Source of the DNA: Adiantum capillus-veneris
Lineage: Eukaryota; Streptophyta; Polypodiopsida; Polypodiales; Pteridaceae
Length of the DNA: 64,000 bases
Reading direction: 5' to 3'
Assembly: GCA_014529385.2 (NCBI GenBank)
Contig: CM043954.1
Location: 91,667,747-91,731,746, forward strand
A program made the position numbers and the translations under genes. The notes beneath the pieces are model-generated. The model saw nothing but the letters and a program-made list of their open reading frames with translations, did no database searches and had not been told where the DNA came from. Of the stretch, positions 21,711 to 34,037 are shown piece after piece (within the stretch, counting starts at the first letter, position 1; each line of letters opens with the position of its first letter).

Positions 21711-22049
21711 GGTCCAGTAGTCTTAATCTCTTGTAGGCTGATAACCTCAACAGGATACTTGGCAATCTGAGGAGATACCTATATCGCTATGTTGAGGGCT
21801 CTCTTGTTGTCTTTGTGTACCTGTATGGGTGAGGGGCCTGCCTCGAAGGTTCTCTTAGGTTTGGGGATCACATTCTCTTTGTTGTAAGGGATGGGCGAGG
21901 CCTTGTTGAGGTCGATAGAGTTCTCCCTGTCTACCTTATTAACTTGAGAAACAAGGCGGGACTCAGAGTCCTCATCCTCTCTCGAGTCTTGCTCTATGGA
22001 GTCAGCTAAGTCTGAGTCTTCCCACTCAAGGAGGGAGGCTAGAATGGCA

Positions 22050-23330
22050 TATCTATTGGGGGCCCTGGGTTTGTTCTTCTCGTTAGCTAGATTTTCAGCA
22101 GGGGGGTTTTCAGCCTAGAAGGTTGAGGGTGGGGGTCTGGCAACACCTTCTTTTTTCTGGTTGCTTTCTGTGCCTACAGGGGTAGCGGGTTTCTGAGTAG
22201 GTTTAGGGTTCTTGACAGGGCAATCCCTGACAAAAATGTCCCTTTACCCCACAATGGAAGCATGCGTTTGGAAGTTATTTGTAGACTAGAGGCTGAACAA
22301 AGAACTCCCTGTCATCCAAAGCTACGATTATCTCTTGAGGGAGATCTACAAAGGTGTCCATCTCTATGAGTGCCTATGGGTGCCATGCAGGAATGTACTC
22401 CCCCCGAGGTCTCCCCCCTAGCACTTTTCCTAGCTAAGCCCCTATAAGCCAAAGGTGGTTATGGAAGTGCAAAGGGAGATTCGAAAACTCCACCCAAATA
22501 GGGAACTTGGTGACGTTATCCCTTTCTACGTTATAATCTTTGTGCCATTTGAAAAGGCACAGAGGGGAGGCTCATAGCAGCCACTGGCTAGCGCTTAGCA
22601 CCCTGAAGGCCATGTCCAAAATTTGGAACACAAATACGTATTGATTCTTGGGGAGAGCCTGGATGGTCTCCACCTATGCACCTCAGGGGCCCTAGTGGTC
22701 CTTGATCCACCCTCTCAGCACATCCGTCAGAGAGCACCAGCTACTAGCAGCCCTATTAGAGCTCTGGTTTCTGATTAAGTTTGTGAACTTGAGTAGCAGG
22801 GAGAATAACAAGAGGCTTACCAATTGAATCTTTCCCGATACCTCCTGAAGAAGTGCTGCGGCCTCCTCCCTGGTGAGGGTTTGAGGGAGTTGTAGGGCGG
22901 TTGGAGTGGCAGAGCCCTCAACAGGCGTAAGATGGAGCCCTGCCTGCTGGACTGGCAGGAGATGTCTGGGTGTAGAATCCTGCATCATGCTAAGCTTGTC
23001 ATGCTGCTTCAAGTCTGTTCACGCTGTTAGGGGGGAGACGATAATCGCCTCCATTGAGGAGTGCAGTTAGGTTATGATGGGAAAGGATTTCATGGGTCAG
23101 GCTATTAACTCCCTCGACGTGGGCTATAGAGGAGTTATTGTGCACAAGCGAGTGGTGAGGAATCTAGCTCGAGGCCCAAATATTAGGGGGTCTGGCTTCG
23201 AGGCCTAGAGATGGTGAGATGACCTGGGAGGCCATCACCCCGATGAGACGGCAGAGGGAGCGGCGGTGCTGTTATTTTCTTCATGCCATCGCTAGAGCTA
23301 GGGTTTCCTCGACCTCAAATCCACCTCTTC
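22050..23330 (-). pseudogene. LINE ORF1: DUF4283-like protein with zinc knuckle
   Basis: This is ORF1 of a plant L1-type LINE. The minus strand encodes 'VTKFPIWVEFSNLPLHF' near 22470-22520, typical of DUF4283 (usually PVWVRLPNLPL). Further downstream a zinc knuckle 'NACFHCGVKGHF' (22225-22265) is split by a frameshift just before its last cysteine. The upstream frame 22692-23012 ends in 'SLTDVLRGWIKDH'. ORF1 proteins bind LINE RNA. The 5' end of the LINE is placed near 23330 only because coding character stops there. Confidence 0.75.
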
Positions 23331-25940
23331 TCTTAACTGCATTCATTTACATTGAATGCATATTGAGAATACATTTATAGCTTGTATTAAACTTCCATGA
23401 CTTTGGTCTCTTACCGTGAACACTACCTTAAAATTTCCTTCTCTTAGTCTCTCTCCTACTACTTATTGTTTCCTAGGGTAAAGGTGCCAATACATGACAC
23501 GCACCAAAAGCAAGACTTAGAATAAGTGCTACTAACGGGAGCGTCGCCGGCCTTGCAAAATAGCAAAAAAAAATATACTACAAGCCATGAAACGAACAAA
23601 TCTGCATACCTCGAATCGCACAACGCGTAATCCAAGTTGTACATGAGCAGAGAGAGAAAAAGAGTGTGATAGAACGAGAGAGCACGTGCAGGCACACCTC
23701 CTAGAGCGGAGTGCTACGCCGGCACGGTGAGAGAGAAGAGGGAAGAGGAGAGAAGAACAACGCAAACACTGGGTGCAATCTCCCCCCGTGCAAGAGTGAC
23801 CATTTCCCTCTTGCACGTATTTGTTATATAGATTTCTTGAATGGTCAAATTGGTTACAAACTGGTCGGCCGATCATAAATGGCCAAAGCTCATAAAAGAG
23901 CACTGGAATAATAGAATGTACATGATATACATATCCATTTGCATAGGCCAAGCTGGGTCTAGTCTTTTCCATCTGTCAGCTGCAATAAATAATAAAATAT
24001 CAATTCTATAACAATAAGCACTAATGGGGCCATAAGAAAGGACACAAAAGCAGGAAAGTCTTAGGACAGGTAGCGTGACATGTGCATGTGATGCATGGAA
24101 TCTTGGGTTCAAGTCCCAGTGAGTGTTGTAATGGTGCAATTGTGTCGATATTGATTGAAAACTTTGTTGGAATTTTTTTTCCTCATTGTTGGACCGTCAA
24201 CCGCCATGCTTTTCATGATTGGCACATCTTATGTCATATTTTGACCCAACTCCTTCTCAAATTAGGGCATTATAGCTAATTAAAGAGACTAAAGTTGAAC
24301 GGGTCACATTAACACTCATGACCAAAGCATTGATTGCAAGCATTACAATCTATTGGGGTAAAGGCCATAAGGGCCAAAACCTCTACACTAACCGTTAAAT
24401 CTATTCTATTCTTTTTTTTTTTGCTTTCTAAAAGAAGCCTTAGAGGAGAGTCGGGTTAGGCATACTTTCAATGTTTTTCGTGATGATTGAGACTCACCTT
24501 AAATGTTCTTTTGAATTTACTATATTAATTGGTCTTTTTTGTTTGCTCAAAAAGACATTAAGAACAATAAAATAAGGAGTGCATCTATAGGAGTTTGCCC
24601 CCTTGAATCCAATCATGATGTGAAGTATTGACTCAATGAAATTTATATTAAATGTCCTTTTGAATTTACTATATTAATGGGTATTTTTTGCTTTTTCAAA
24701 AAGGCCTTAAGAACAATAAATTAAGGAGTGCATTCATAAGAGTTTGATCCCCTTGAATCTTGATGTAAAGTATTGACTCAATGAAATTTCTTTTGTTATT
24801 TTTATTTGTGAAAGAATGCTTCAATTTAGAGCTTCATAAAGATCTATTTCATTCAATTATTTTATTATTTTGTATTTTTATAAATTTATCTTTTCTTACG
24901 CGCTCGATTATAAATTCTTTGCTCCTTTTGTTTGGTTGTTTTTATTTGATTTCCTTTTCACGCTATTTTGTTTTACAATGCTAATATGCACATTTCTTGT
25001 TGTTTAAGTGGGACCTTTCATAATATATAAGAAATGTGTGATTATGTGTATATAATGGACAATATGATTTTATATAAAACATAACAAAAATGACATGTGA
25101 TTGTAGGCATGATTTCACATACTCTCTAGTCCCATAAATCTCTCCCCCTCTTAAAATCAGCAGCTTTCATGAATCTCGTCACCTTGTCATTTCACAGATT
25201 GTTTTTGCCGTCTTGCTTGCACAAGCTATTTTTACGCGATTGCACCCACTCACGCACACCTCATGCCCGCATGGGTTGAACCATAGTAGGTGTGCCTAAA
25301 GGCCCTCACCTTAGCCACTAGGACAACACCCTTTGGACAACACCTTTCATTTCACAACTTGGTATAGCCAACGGAAGCACACATATGAGTAGTTGTGTGG
25401 TTCCTCCATCTCACGTCTTTCCTCTTTCTGCACCGCACACACGCATGGTGCATGAGCAAGCCTATCAACTAGTATCGGAGCTCAAGCATGGCAGTGTGAT
25501 GGCTTCTTGACCTCGTCCCCTCCCTTCGTGAATGAGCTGGCTAAGAGCTTTGGCTAAGGCTTAACCTTAGCAGCATGAATTAAAGCAGGAGATCTATAGG
25601 TAATGCAACGTAGATCTACAAGTGTATGGGCAAGAAGGGGTGCAACGTTCGAAGGCAACCTTGGCGGTCCAGTGACTCTTAGTGCAATTGAGAACCTTTG
25701 TCTTCAAAGATGAATCAAAGCTTGGAAATTCTTTGAAAGCCAGCAGTGTAGAACCTTGCCAAAATGTGCAACGCTAAAATTCTCAGTAAATAACACAAGG
25801 CACTACCTTATAGTAGCATGGTGGAATTACAAGGCAAGTAGCACTAGAACAAAAAGTAACATAGATCTAAAAGCAAGGGAATTTTTTCCAAAGCTTGAAA
25901 GCATAAATTACACATACAAGCAAAGGGGTAGTAGAAGGTA
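23331..25940. other. Unassigned DNA with duplications
   Basis: No gene is supported. The region holds GAGAGA-rich sequence at 23650-23760, a Pol III B-box-like site at 24104-24118 and an AT-rich part (24300-25130) with a tandem duplication. Short open frames here lack domains and conserved context. Confidence 0.4.
24501..24790 (+). repeat. Tandem duplication, 149 bp unit
   Basis: Copy 1 (24501-24649) and copy 2 (24650-24790) share TTTTGAATTTACTATATTAAT, AAGAACAATAAA.TAAGGAGTG and AAGTATTGACTCAATGAAATTT. Substitutions and small indels separate them. The DNA is AT-rich and non-coding. Confidence 0.85.
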
Positions 25941-25985
25941 TCACAAAATAGGAAAATGCAACAAGCCTTGGAAGATGTGTGTGAA

Positions 25986-26021
25986 GCACACGTGTGCACG
26001 CGCACACATGCACACACATGT
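25986..26021. repeat. 36-bp alternating purine-pyrimidine tract
   Basis: Strict purine-pyrimidine alternation runs through GCACACGTGTGCACGCGCAC and on to CACACATGT, without a break for 36 bases. Such tracts can adopt left-handed Z-DNA under supercoiling. It is not a simple dinucleotide repeat, which makes it less likely to be slippage alone. Confidence 0.7.
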
Positions 26022-26049
26022 TTTTGGAGCGTGTGTAGCTCCTAGCCTT

Positions 26050-26157
26050 GCATAAGAAGAAGGCAAGGTTGTGTGCATTGGATGCACACACAAACACATC
26101 GGTGCATAAGAAGAAGGCAAGGTTGTATGCATTGGATGCACACACAAACGCATGGGT
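26050..26157 (+). repeat. Tandem duplication, about 54 bp unit
   Basis: GCATAAGAAGAAGGCAAGG.. is repeated at 26050 and 26104, each copy ending in a GCATTGGATGCACACACAAA segment. The copies differ at only a few bases. Confidence 0.8.
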
Positions 26158-26220
26158 GCATAAACATAGACACGGGCTCTTGGCTTTGGATTGTGTACTA
26201 CACACACATAGGGATTCTTC

Positions 26221-26584
26221 TTTGGATTGTAGCATTGGAAATGCATTTGAACATTCAGCCCTTGACTTTGATATTGACCTTCTTCAGCTTTAGTGACTAC
26301 CCTTGTATCCTCGACATCGAAGGCTTTTTCGGCCTGCCATCGATGCTCACCTACGGCTTTGACCTTATCGACTTCCATGATCATATCACTCTCATAGGGA
26401 TCTTTGGATTGCAGCATTGGAAATGCATTTGAACATTCAGCCCTTGACTTTGATATTGACCTTCTTCAGCTTTAGTGACTACCCTTGTATCCTCGACATT
26501 GAAGACTTTTTCGGCCTACCATCGATGCTCACCTACGGCTTTGACCTTATCGACTTCCATGATCATATCACTCTCATAGGGAGA
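26221..26584 (+). repeat. Tandem duplication, 182 bp unit
   Basis: 26221-26402 and 26403-26584 are nearly identical, differing for example GTAGC/GCAGC, ATCGAAGGC/ATTGAAGAC and CTGCC/CTACC. The duplication is recent relative to others here. Confidence 0.92.
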
Positions 26585-27314
26585 GACTGGGAAAGTAGTG
26601 GGAGTTTGACATATGAAGAGCATACTACGGCTCTCTTCAAAGTCTTTTGAGGGACCGGTTTCTTTAGCACATCACTCTGAGGTAGAGAGTCTGCATCAAC
26701 AATACAAGTGGAGAGCATTGGAGTAACAATTGAGGACATTTTTTCAACCAAGGCTTAGATTTTGATGATGGCATTGTAGGTGGTGTATACTCACACAGAG
26801 AGTTTATGCTATTGCATGCATTGACTTGCACACATGTGTACTTTTGAGCTCTCTACATGCTTTGACAACGGTTATCCATTACCACATGTGACTTGGCATT
26901 GATTATTTTGAGAATTTGATCTCAATTTTTCTCTAGCTTTCACCTTGTTTTGGACACAAGATTATAGCTTTTACCGCATACTGGTTTTTTGGATTGCTCT
27001 TTTTGCATTTAAAGATTCTACATTAGTTTTCGGTTCCAGTGGGAGTTCTATGCATGGATAATGCATTTAGAGGTACAAATCTATGTTGTGTGCACAAGAA
27101 TTGTGACTTTACTAATGACCTCTCATATGGCGTCTATTTGAGTGCATACACTACATCTTGCAACATTTTACACCCATGTACGTGGAGTTGTAGAAAATGC
27201 CTCTTGTACGGCATTGTGGAGTGTCATTTGGTGAGTTTTCCTTTGAATTGAGATACCTTGAATGATACAAGTAGCTAGAGCACCCATTTACAAGGCCTCG
27301 CTCTATAGGTTATA

Positions 27315-27318
<4 letters not shown>

Positions 27319-27399
<81 letters not shown>
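27319..27399 (+). repeat. (GA) microsatellite, 81 bp
   Basis: This is an uninterrupted GA run of about 40 units, 40 bp upstream of the proposed 5' LTR start of element A. Confidence 0.98.
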
Positions 27400-27401
<2 letters not shown>

Positions 27402-27439
27402 CGTTTGATGCCGTGTTGGTAGTCTATTTGGTCAATTTT

Positions 27440-27598
27440 TGACTTGGTTTATTACCTGCGGATGAATTGCTTGAGATGTTGAGTTAGCTAGTCCAGATGG
27501 ATCGTCAAACGGAGCCACGATGTGCAAGATATGGTGCTTTGAAGCTGAGTGCATTGTAGATCTGAGACAAGAAAAGGCAGGTGGTGCCAGATAGTCCG
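27440..27598 (+). repeat. Element A 5' LTR, first part (before the copia2 insertion)
   Basis: TGACTTGG..ACCTGCGG.. aligns with the 3' LTR of element A at 44881 (TGTAGG..ACCTGAGG..). From GAGATGTTGAGTTAG onward the two run in parallel up to AGTCC, where copia2 interrupts. The sequence resumes at 41064. Together the parts form the outermost layer of the nest. Confidence 0.8.
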
Positions 27599-27811
27599 TG
27601 AAGTGAGCGTGCGAGAGCATGTGTGTGTGTGCAGCAATGAAGAAGAGAGGAGACAAGATGAGATAGAGGTTTGGGTGGACTCCAAACATAATAGTGTTAG
27701 GGTTATGAGTCCTTATTCTTTTATGTAGAATGAATGGTCAGTGTTAGTTCCCGGTTAGTCTGCGACCGCCCAGCACTCAGGCACGGCACATTGGGCTTTA
27801 CCACCCCAACA
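27599..27811 (-). repeat. copia2 3' LTR (213 bp)
   Basis: It is the same length as and very similar to 40851-41063. On the minus strand it starts TGTTGGGGTGGTAAAGCCC and ends CACTTCA. The adjoining polypurine tract CTTTAAGTGGGAGGT (27812-27826 on the minus strand) fixes this as the 3' LTR. Confidence 0.93.
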
Positions 27812-27849
27812 ACCTCCCACTTAAAGGACAATGTGCCTTTAAGCTGGGG

Positions 27850-29422
27850 TGACAATGTAGATATACATACAATACAGGTAGACAATGACCATGATCATCT
27901 ACCCAATGTCCATGAGTGCCCGACAATGTCCAAACCGCTCTGAAGGTAATCCCTTTTTTAGAAGATCTGCAGGATTCTCAGTGGTGTGAATCTTGGCAAG
28001 CTGCAATCACTTGTCCTGAAGCACCTCATGAATGAAGTGATACTTCACATCCACATGATTTGTCTTTGCATGAAACAATGGATTCTTTGCCAATTGATAA
28101 AAATTTGGCTATCACAATGTAACACAAGCATCTCAACATTGATTCCCAAGTCTGCCACCAGCCGACCAAGCCATATAGCTTCCTTGCAAGCTTCTGACGC
28201 TGCAACATATTTAGCCTTTGTAGTAGACAAGGTAACACGATCTTGCAAACGAGATCACCATGAAACTGCAACTCCAGTTAATTCAGAAACATAGCTTAAA
28301 GTGGACCTTCTCTTGTCCAAGTCTCTTGCATAATCTGCATCCGTGTAACCCATTACACATGCTTCCTTTCTTCCAAAGCACATGCACATGTCTTTTGTAC
28401 CATTCAAATATGGCATAACCCCTTTCACTGCCTCCCAATGTTTCTTTCTTGGATTTGACATATATCTGCTAACAACTCCCACTGCAAAAGCAATATCAAG
28501 ACGTGTAGAAATCATAGCATACATCAGACTCCCAATTGCAGATGAAGATGGCACTTGTGCCATTTCAGCCTTTTTTTCTTCAGACTTAGGGCAATCAATT
28601 TTAGAAATTTTCACATATGGAGGCAATGGAGTACTCAATTCCATCCCCCTCTCCATATTGAAATGCTTGATGTGCATGCCAAGGATATGGCTTGCTTCAC
28701 CCATGTCTTTCATTTCAAAGTTTGCATGTAACTCTGACTTCAAGGCTGAAATCTCATCCCTACATTTTCCGGCAACAATTAACATATCATCCACTTAAAG
28801 GACCAAAATCAACAAACTACCATCTTTAGTTCGCTTAGTGTAGAGGCAATGGTCCATATCACTACGTTTGTAGCCTTGAGAGAGCATGAACGAGTAGAAT
28901 TTACGATACCACTCCCTTGATGACTGTTTTAGACCATAAAGAGTCTTTTCTAACTGACACACCAAGTCTTCATTGCCCTTCTCAACAAAACCTTCTGGCT
29001 GATGCATATAAACTTCTTCTTGAGATCACCATTCAAGAACGCCATCTTGACATCCATCTGGTCAAGTTCCATGTCGTCTTTAGCAACCAGTGCAAGTACA
29101 CACCACATAGTAGTCATCTTGACAACCAGAGAAAAGATCTCATCAAAATCAATACCCTGCTGCTGCTGCTTAAATCCTTTAGCAACAAGCGTGCCTTGTA
29201 CTTGGGTTTATTATCATGAGGTGTAATTTTTTGCTTGTACACCCATTTGCATGGTAATGAATTTTTACCTTTAGGAAACCAAACCAACTTCCAAGTTTGA
29301 TTCTTATGCAATGAGTCCATGTTTGATTGCATAGCTTTTTCCCATTTTGCCTTGTCATCCATTGACATGGCTTCATTATAGCAGGAAGGCTCTTTGTAAT
29401 TTGTCAACATTATGTAGTCCAA
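27850..29422 (-). pseudogene. copia2 reverse transcriptase and RNase H
   Basis: RT pieces on the minus strand are 'KNQTWKLVWFPKGKNSLPCK', 'MHQPEGFVEKGNEDLVCQL', 'LYGLKQSSREWYRKFYS' and 'VDDMLIVAGK'. The tyrosine codon of the catalytic YVDD motif is a TAA stop (at 28795-28797), which alone would abolish RT. RNase H pieces are 'YTDADYARDLDKRRSTLSY' and 'TLSTTKAKYVAASEACKEAI'. Other frameshifts lie near 29010, 29120 and 28255. Confidence 0.92.
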
Positions 29423-29524
29423 TGAGGGAGTAAATATATCAAGAGGCCTTGAAACTCTTGTAGACCTTCTAATAACTACTTGAGCCGGTTGTCCCTCACC
29501 GACATCTTGTACTACATGAGAATT

Positions 29525-30741
29525 CTATACTTGTTGTCTGAGATTAGGCACTTCAGCCCTATTCTGGATAATTCCATCTTCTTGGAAGATAACTCTCATG
29601 ACCTCCATTGTATGCATAGGCTTCTTATGCATCTTTTCTTCATTGAAGTATACGTCAGTGCTGCGAACTATCTTTTTAGCTTCAGGATCCCATAATTGAA
29701 ATCCCATCTTGCCCGGATTGCCATAGCCATGAAATATGCATTTCTTTGACTTAGGAGCCAACTTTCTTTGAAACTCCTTTGGAACATGGCAATACGCTTC
29801 ACAACCAAAGACTCTAAGGTGCTTGTAAGAACGTGGCTTCCCAAACCAAATCTCTTCAAGTACCTTCTCATCTAAAGCCTTTTTAGGAGATCTATTAATA
29901 AGATGGACAGCAGTTGCTAACGCTTCCGCCCAACATCCATTAGGAAATTCTGCATTAGACAACATGCTACATAACTTCTCTTGTATGGTACGATTCATCC
30001 TCTCAGCAACACCATTTTGTGGACGGTTATATGGAGCAGGCAACTCTCTTTTGATGCCTTTGGAATCACAAAAATTCTGAAAGGCTTTAGTGACATACTC
30101 ACCACCATTGTTTGACCTTAAGCACTTGACTTTCTTGCCAAACTGATTCTCCACTAATGCCACAAAATTCTAAAATTTTGAAAGAATTTCATCCTTCTTC
30201 GTGAGAGGATATACCCACACTTTCCTTGAGAAGTCATCAATGAATGTAACAAATTACAATGAACCTCCCATGGATATGTTAGGCATAGGTCCACACACAT
30301 CACTATGTACTAACTCTAGTGGCTCACTTTTTTGAGTGCTTCCCCTTTTGTGTGGTGATTGTATTTGTTTACCATAAAAACAATGCTCACAAACTGAAAA
30401 GTATGAGAAATTGAAGTAAGGCACATAACCAAACGAGACAAGATTTTCATTTCCTTTTGAGACATATGTCATAATCAGTGATGCCACAAAGAAACACTTG
30501 GCTGCTCGGTTACACAAACTACATGGTTTTTAACATTGGATACATGTAGCATGTACAAAGTCCCAGACTTTGAACCATGTGCTACCACTAAAGAACCTTT
30601 GGTAATCTTCCACAAACTATCACCAAATGTGCAGTAATAGCTTGCATCATCCAATTGTCCTGTACTAATCAAGATTTTGGTAAGCTTTGGTACATGTCTC
30701 ACATTCCTTAGCATGGATGAAGAATCATTTTGAAATTTCAG
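29525..30741 (-). pseudogene. copia2 integrase, broken
   Basis: The pre-integrase zinc segment and 'CEHCFYGKQIQSPHKRG' lie at 30254-30517, with the first catalytic aspartate in 'HSDVCGPMPN'. The core at 29525-30163 reads 'CLRSNNGGEYVTKAFQNFC', where the usual DNGGEY aspartate is asparagine, then 'QNGVAERMNRTIQEKL' with the glutamate kept. Loss of the second aspartate and several frame breaks predict no strand-transfer activity. Confidence 0.9.
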
Positions 30742-30927
30742 CTACACATCACCGACACCAACTATGTTGCAAGCAAAATCATTGCCAAGATGAACACAAC
30801 CTTTATGTGCTACATCATATGTACTGAACCATTCTATGTGAGGAGTCACATGAAATGATGCACCCGAGTCAATAACCCAATCCTGTAAAGCATAGTCATC
30901 AATGGCAACCAAAAATGTTGAATCCAT
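30742..30927 (-). pseudogene. copia2 protease segment
   Basis: The retropepsin site is intact: 'DWVIDSGASFHVTPHIEWF', followed by 'HLGNDFACNIVGVGDV'. This is the same arrangement as in copia1 and copia3. It stays open for about 60 residues, flanked by frame breaks. Confidence 0.9.
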
Positions 30928-31020
30928 GGCAGATGTGAGATAAATGTCTCCATCAGAATCTTCAACAAAAACATTGTTGATCTCTTCAATCTTTATAGTG
31001 TCTTCCTTAGTCTTACCTTC

Positions 31021-31806
31021 TTAGTGCTTCTTGTCTTTACCTTTCTCTTGTTTCCTCTTTCGACAGTCTTTCTTCATATGACCCTTTTTGTGACAATGAT
31101 AGCACTCAATGTATTTTTGGCCACGTGATTTTCTATGAGATTTTTCTCTCTGATTCTGCTTGCCCTTTTCTTCTGATCGACCATGAACAACAAGAGCATT
31201 GCTAGTACCACAAGAACTATCAAGATTCTTCCTGCTAACCTCTTCAGTAAGCAAACTGCCCTCAACATCAATACATGGTAAAACATCAGGAGGTGTTGAG
31301 TTACTTATGGTTGTGCGAAAAGTATCCCAACTTTCTGGCAACGTAACTAGCAAGAACATTGCGTTGACCGAATTGTCAAAATTGACTCCTTGCGCAGAAA
31401 GCTGACTAAAAATTGTGTTGAACTCATTGAGATGGCTACAAATGGGTGTGCCCTCATCCATCTTCAAATCAACTAACTTTTTCAGCTAATAAACCTGTGA
31501 TGCTGCGCTTTGCTTCTCATACAGGTCACATAACTTCTTCCACAACTCATAGCTAGTCTTTTCCATGTTCACATTGAAGTACACATTCTTTGATAAATTC
31601 AGCATGATGGTGGACCTGGCAAGCTCATCCAACTCCTGCCAATCATACTCATACATATCCTTACTCTTTATCCCCTTCATCTTTATCGGCCTGATTTGCT
31701 TCTTTTGTACTAAGACATTGTAAATTTGTTCCTTCCAAAATGGGAAGTTAGTGCCATCTAGCTTCTCAATGTTGAACAAAGAGTTCTCTGATGATGAAGC
31801 GATCAC
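31021..31806 (-). pseudogene. copia2 gag
   Basis: It starts 'VIASSSENSLFNIEKLDGTN' with GTG where an ATG is expected, and continues 'ELWKKLCDLYEKQSAASQVY'. A stop near 31485 divides it from 'HLNEFNTIFSQLSAQGVNF'. The zinc knuckle CYHCHKKGHMKKDC is complete, unlike in copia1. The same gag family as copia1 is clear from the shared 'CYH.HKKGH.KKDC' and 'W..FRTTISNS' stretches. Confidence 0.9.
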
Positions 31807-31923
31807 TCAACAAGGAGCAAAAGTGTTAGATCCGATGCACTAAAGAAGTTCTCAATGTTGAACAAAGAGTTCTCTGATGATGAAGCGATCACTCAACAAG
31901 GAGCAAAAGTGTTAGATCCGATG
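31763..31923 (+). repeat. 75-bp direct duplication across the gag start
   Basis: 31763-31837 is repeated exactly at 31849-31923, separated by 11 bp. The unit covers the beginning of copia2 gag and the adjacent leader, so the element carries a second copy of its gag start upstream. Identity suggests a recent event. Confidence 0.95.
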
Positions 31924-32036
31924 ATAGAAAACCTAAAAAAATTGGCAGAGTCTCCCTTGCAAAATTGACTTCTGAACCCAAAACAGATGTGTACAATGAC
32001 TGAACGCTGATCAAAGCGGCTAAACGGGCAAGATAG

Positions 32037-33271
32037 TGTAACATTTAATGGCCTAGTAACTTGTGTGTAGAGGAAAATAGCATAAACATAGTGAGAATTT
32101 CATTAGAATAGATTCCTAATGAGCATAGCAAGAGTGCTTGGATGGAGAGAGCAACTAAAAGCATAACACCTAGTTAGATAGGCATGAACAATACTTCAAA
32201 AGAGAGAGAAATTAAGCTATTGACAACAATTGAGGACTGGATTCACATGGAGCCAGTCCCCCCTCCAAAAGGCTTTGTACTATAGGTGTCCCCCATCAAA
32301 GGAGACATTTTAAAATACAATACTTTGTGTTCCTTCTATAACTTGCTGGTGCAATGAAGATGGAAGCTTCAAGCACCATGAACACACTTATAAAACACAA
32401 CATCAATTCCCTCACGCTCTCAGACCTAAGACCTCACACACCTTCGAAGACGGTGAGAGCTAGCGGGGTATGAGAGTAGATTGAGAGGAAGAAGGAGTAT
32501 TCTTACGAGAAAGAAGTGTATCTCCTCACATAATCACTCATAGCTTTGGTAGAGGAGATGAGCATGCATTGAAGTTTGGCTCTTGGTTGGATTTGCATCA
32601 CAAAGCCAAGAGTTTGGCTCTTGGTTGGATTTGCATCACAAAGCCAAGAGTTGCTGGTGTAGGCCTCCCTTCTCACAAGCTTGGAGTAGATGATGAGCTT
32701 TCCATTAAAGCTTGAAGGAGAGAGAGTCTTCTTTGCTTCAGATATGATATTGTGTGAGTGTGTGTGCTAATTCCTTGTCAAAATGAGCCCCCTCTCTCTC
32801 TCTTGGTCGACCCCTCTTGGATTTTACTCATGTTGGCACCCCATTGGACCCTGCAAAGCTTAGCCAATGATAAATGAGAAGCATAAGTGATAGCCTTTTG
32901 ACATGTGTCCCCCTTTCCCCTTTTGTGAGAGCTTTAGGTATTTAATTAATGCAATTAAACTCTCATTGGACCCCTTTGTCTTCTGGCCAAAAGGAATCAG
33001 GCAAGCCATTGGGCTGTTGAATGCTCATTGGATCCCTTGGGAGACTGTCCAATAGTCTTCTAGAGAGCTTAATTCCTATTGGTTCTTTTATCAAGTGTTT
33101 TAAAATGAATTAAACTAAATGTACTCTAGGCTAATTATCATTGGTCTATCTCTATGGCCATCCAATAAGATTTGAATGCACCTTGGGGGCAACTGACCTA
33201 GGGAGCTGACATGTGTCCCCTATTCCCTTTGTGTAAAGGGAGCCTGTGAGTGTGTGTGTGTGAGTGTGTGT

Positions 33272-33319
<48 letters not shown>

Positions 33320-33682
33320 CTCTCTCATCCCCTACTAAAAGGGCTCGCCCCCTCCTATCTAGGGATTTACAAAGAATTTTTAGGACTTCACAAAGGCATC
33401 CAATATCCCTACGGTTTTGACCATTGGACTTTACATTGAATTTTGGAACCTTAGCATTTTGGAAGTCTTAATGGGCTAAACCTTAGGGTCTTTGAAGCCC
33501 ATTAATGCACATTGCTCTTTTGAAGATTGGCCCCTATTTTCCCTCCTTAGGATCCCTACTGTGGCCGGTCTGCCAACTTAACCAATATTCTAGCTTTTTC
33601 TCCCTTGGTACTTCCCCACATTAAATGATCAGCTTAACATGAGAAAATCAGTTAGGAGAATTAGATATTAGTTATCATGACA
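32037..33682 (-). repeat. gypsy1 3' LTR (1646 bp)
   Basis: It aligns along its whole length to 38458-40038. Length differences come from a (GT) expansion at 33249-33317, absent from the other LTR, and a duplicated 38-40 bp block (TTTGGCTCTTGGTTGGATTT..) near 32570-32650 that occurs once in the other LTR. Otherwise few substitutions are seen. Confidence 0.95.
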
Positions 33683-33696
33683 TTACCTCTCTCTTG
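33683..33696 (-). promoter_or_regulatory. gypsy1 polypurine tract
   Basis: On the minus strand, CAAGAGAGAGGTAA lies directly before the 3' LTR start TGTCATGATAAC. It fixes orientation and boundary. Confidence 0.85.
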
Positions 33697-34037
33697 AAAT
33701 CATAGTCGTCTTCGACTATGGGGTAGAGAAGATAAAGCCTATTCATTAGTCCTTTTTTCTCGCGGGTAGAGGATCCCTATCTTACCCTACGACATCATTC
33801 CAGAATGGATGACTAATCCATTTGACGCTTGAGAGCCTAAGTTGCCGCAAACATGTCTGCATATTAGTCCTATCAATCTTCCATAGTAGAGTGACAAGCT
33901 CTACTTGGTGTTTGGAAGACGTCACCTCCGCAAACTTGATTCTAAGCATGCATACTACTTAACATTTGTGCACAATAAAGAAAAAGAAAGTCTTATAAGA
34001 CAAAAACTTTGTTCATTTTGAACATTTGTACATTTGC

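Larger units (their letters stand above)
25941..26751 (-). other. Coding-like minus-strand fragment with a 182-bp duplication
   Basis: The minus strand reads 'KMSSIVTPMLSTCIVDADSL' (26690-26750), then 'VDKVKAVGEHRWQAEKAF' and 'DTRVVTKAEEGQYQSQGLNV', a charged coding-like segment present twice because of a tandem duplication. The unit is not a multiple of three, so the two copies cannot both be read in one frame. I do not recognise the family; a decayed retrotransposon gag is possible. Confidence 0.3.

Noticed and set aside
24100-24125. tRNA gene
   Set aside because: Only a B-box-like T-arm is visible; acceptor and anticodon stems cannot be paired.
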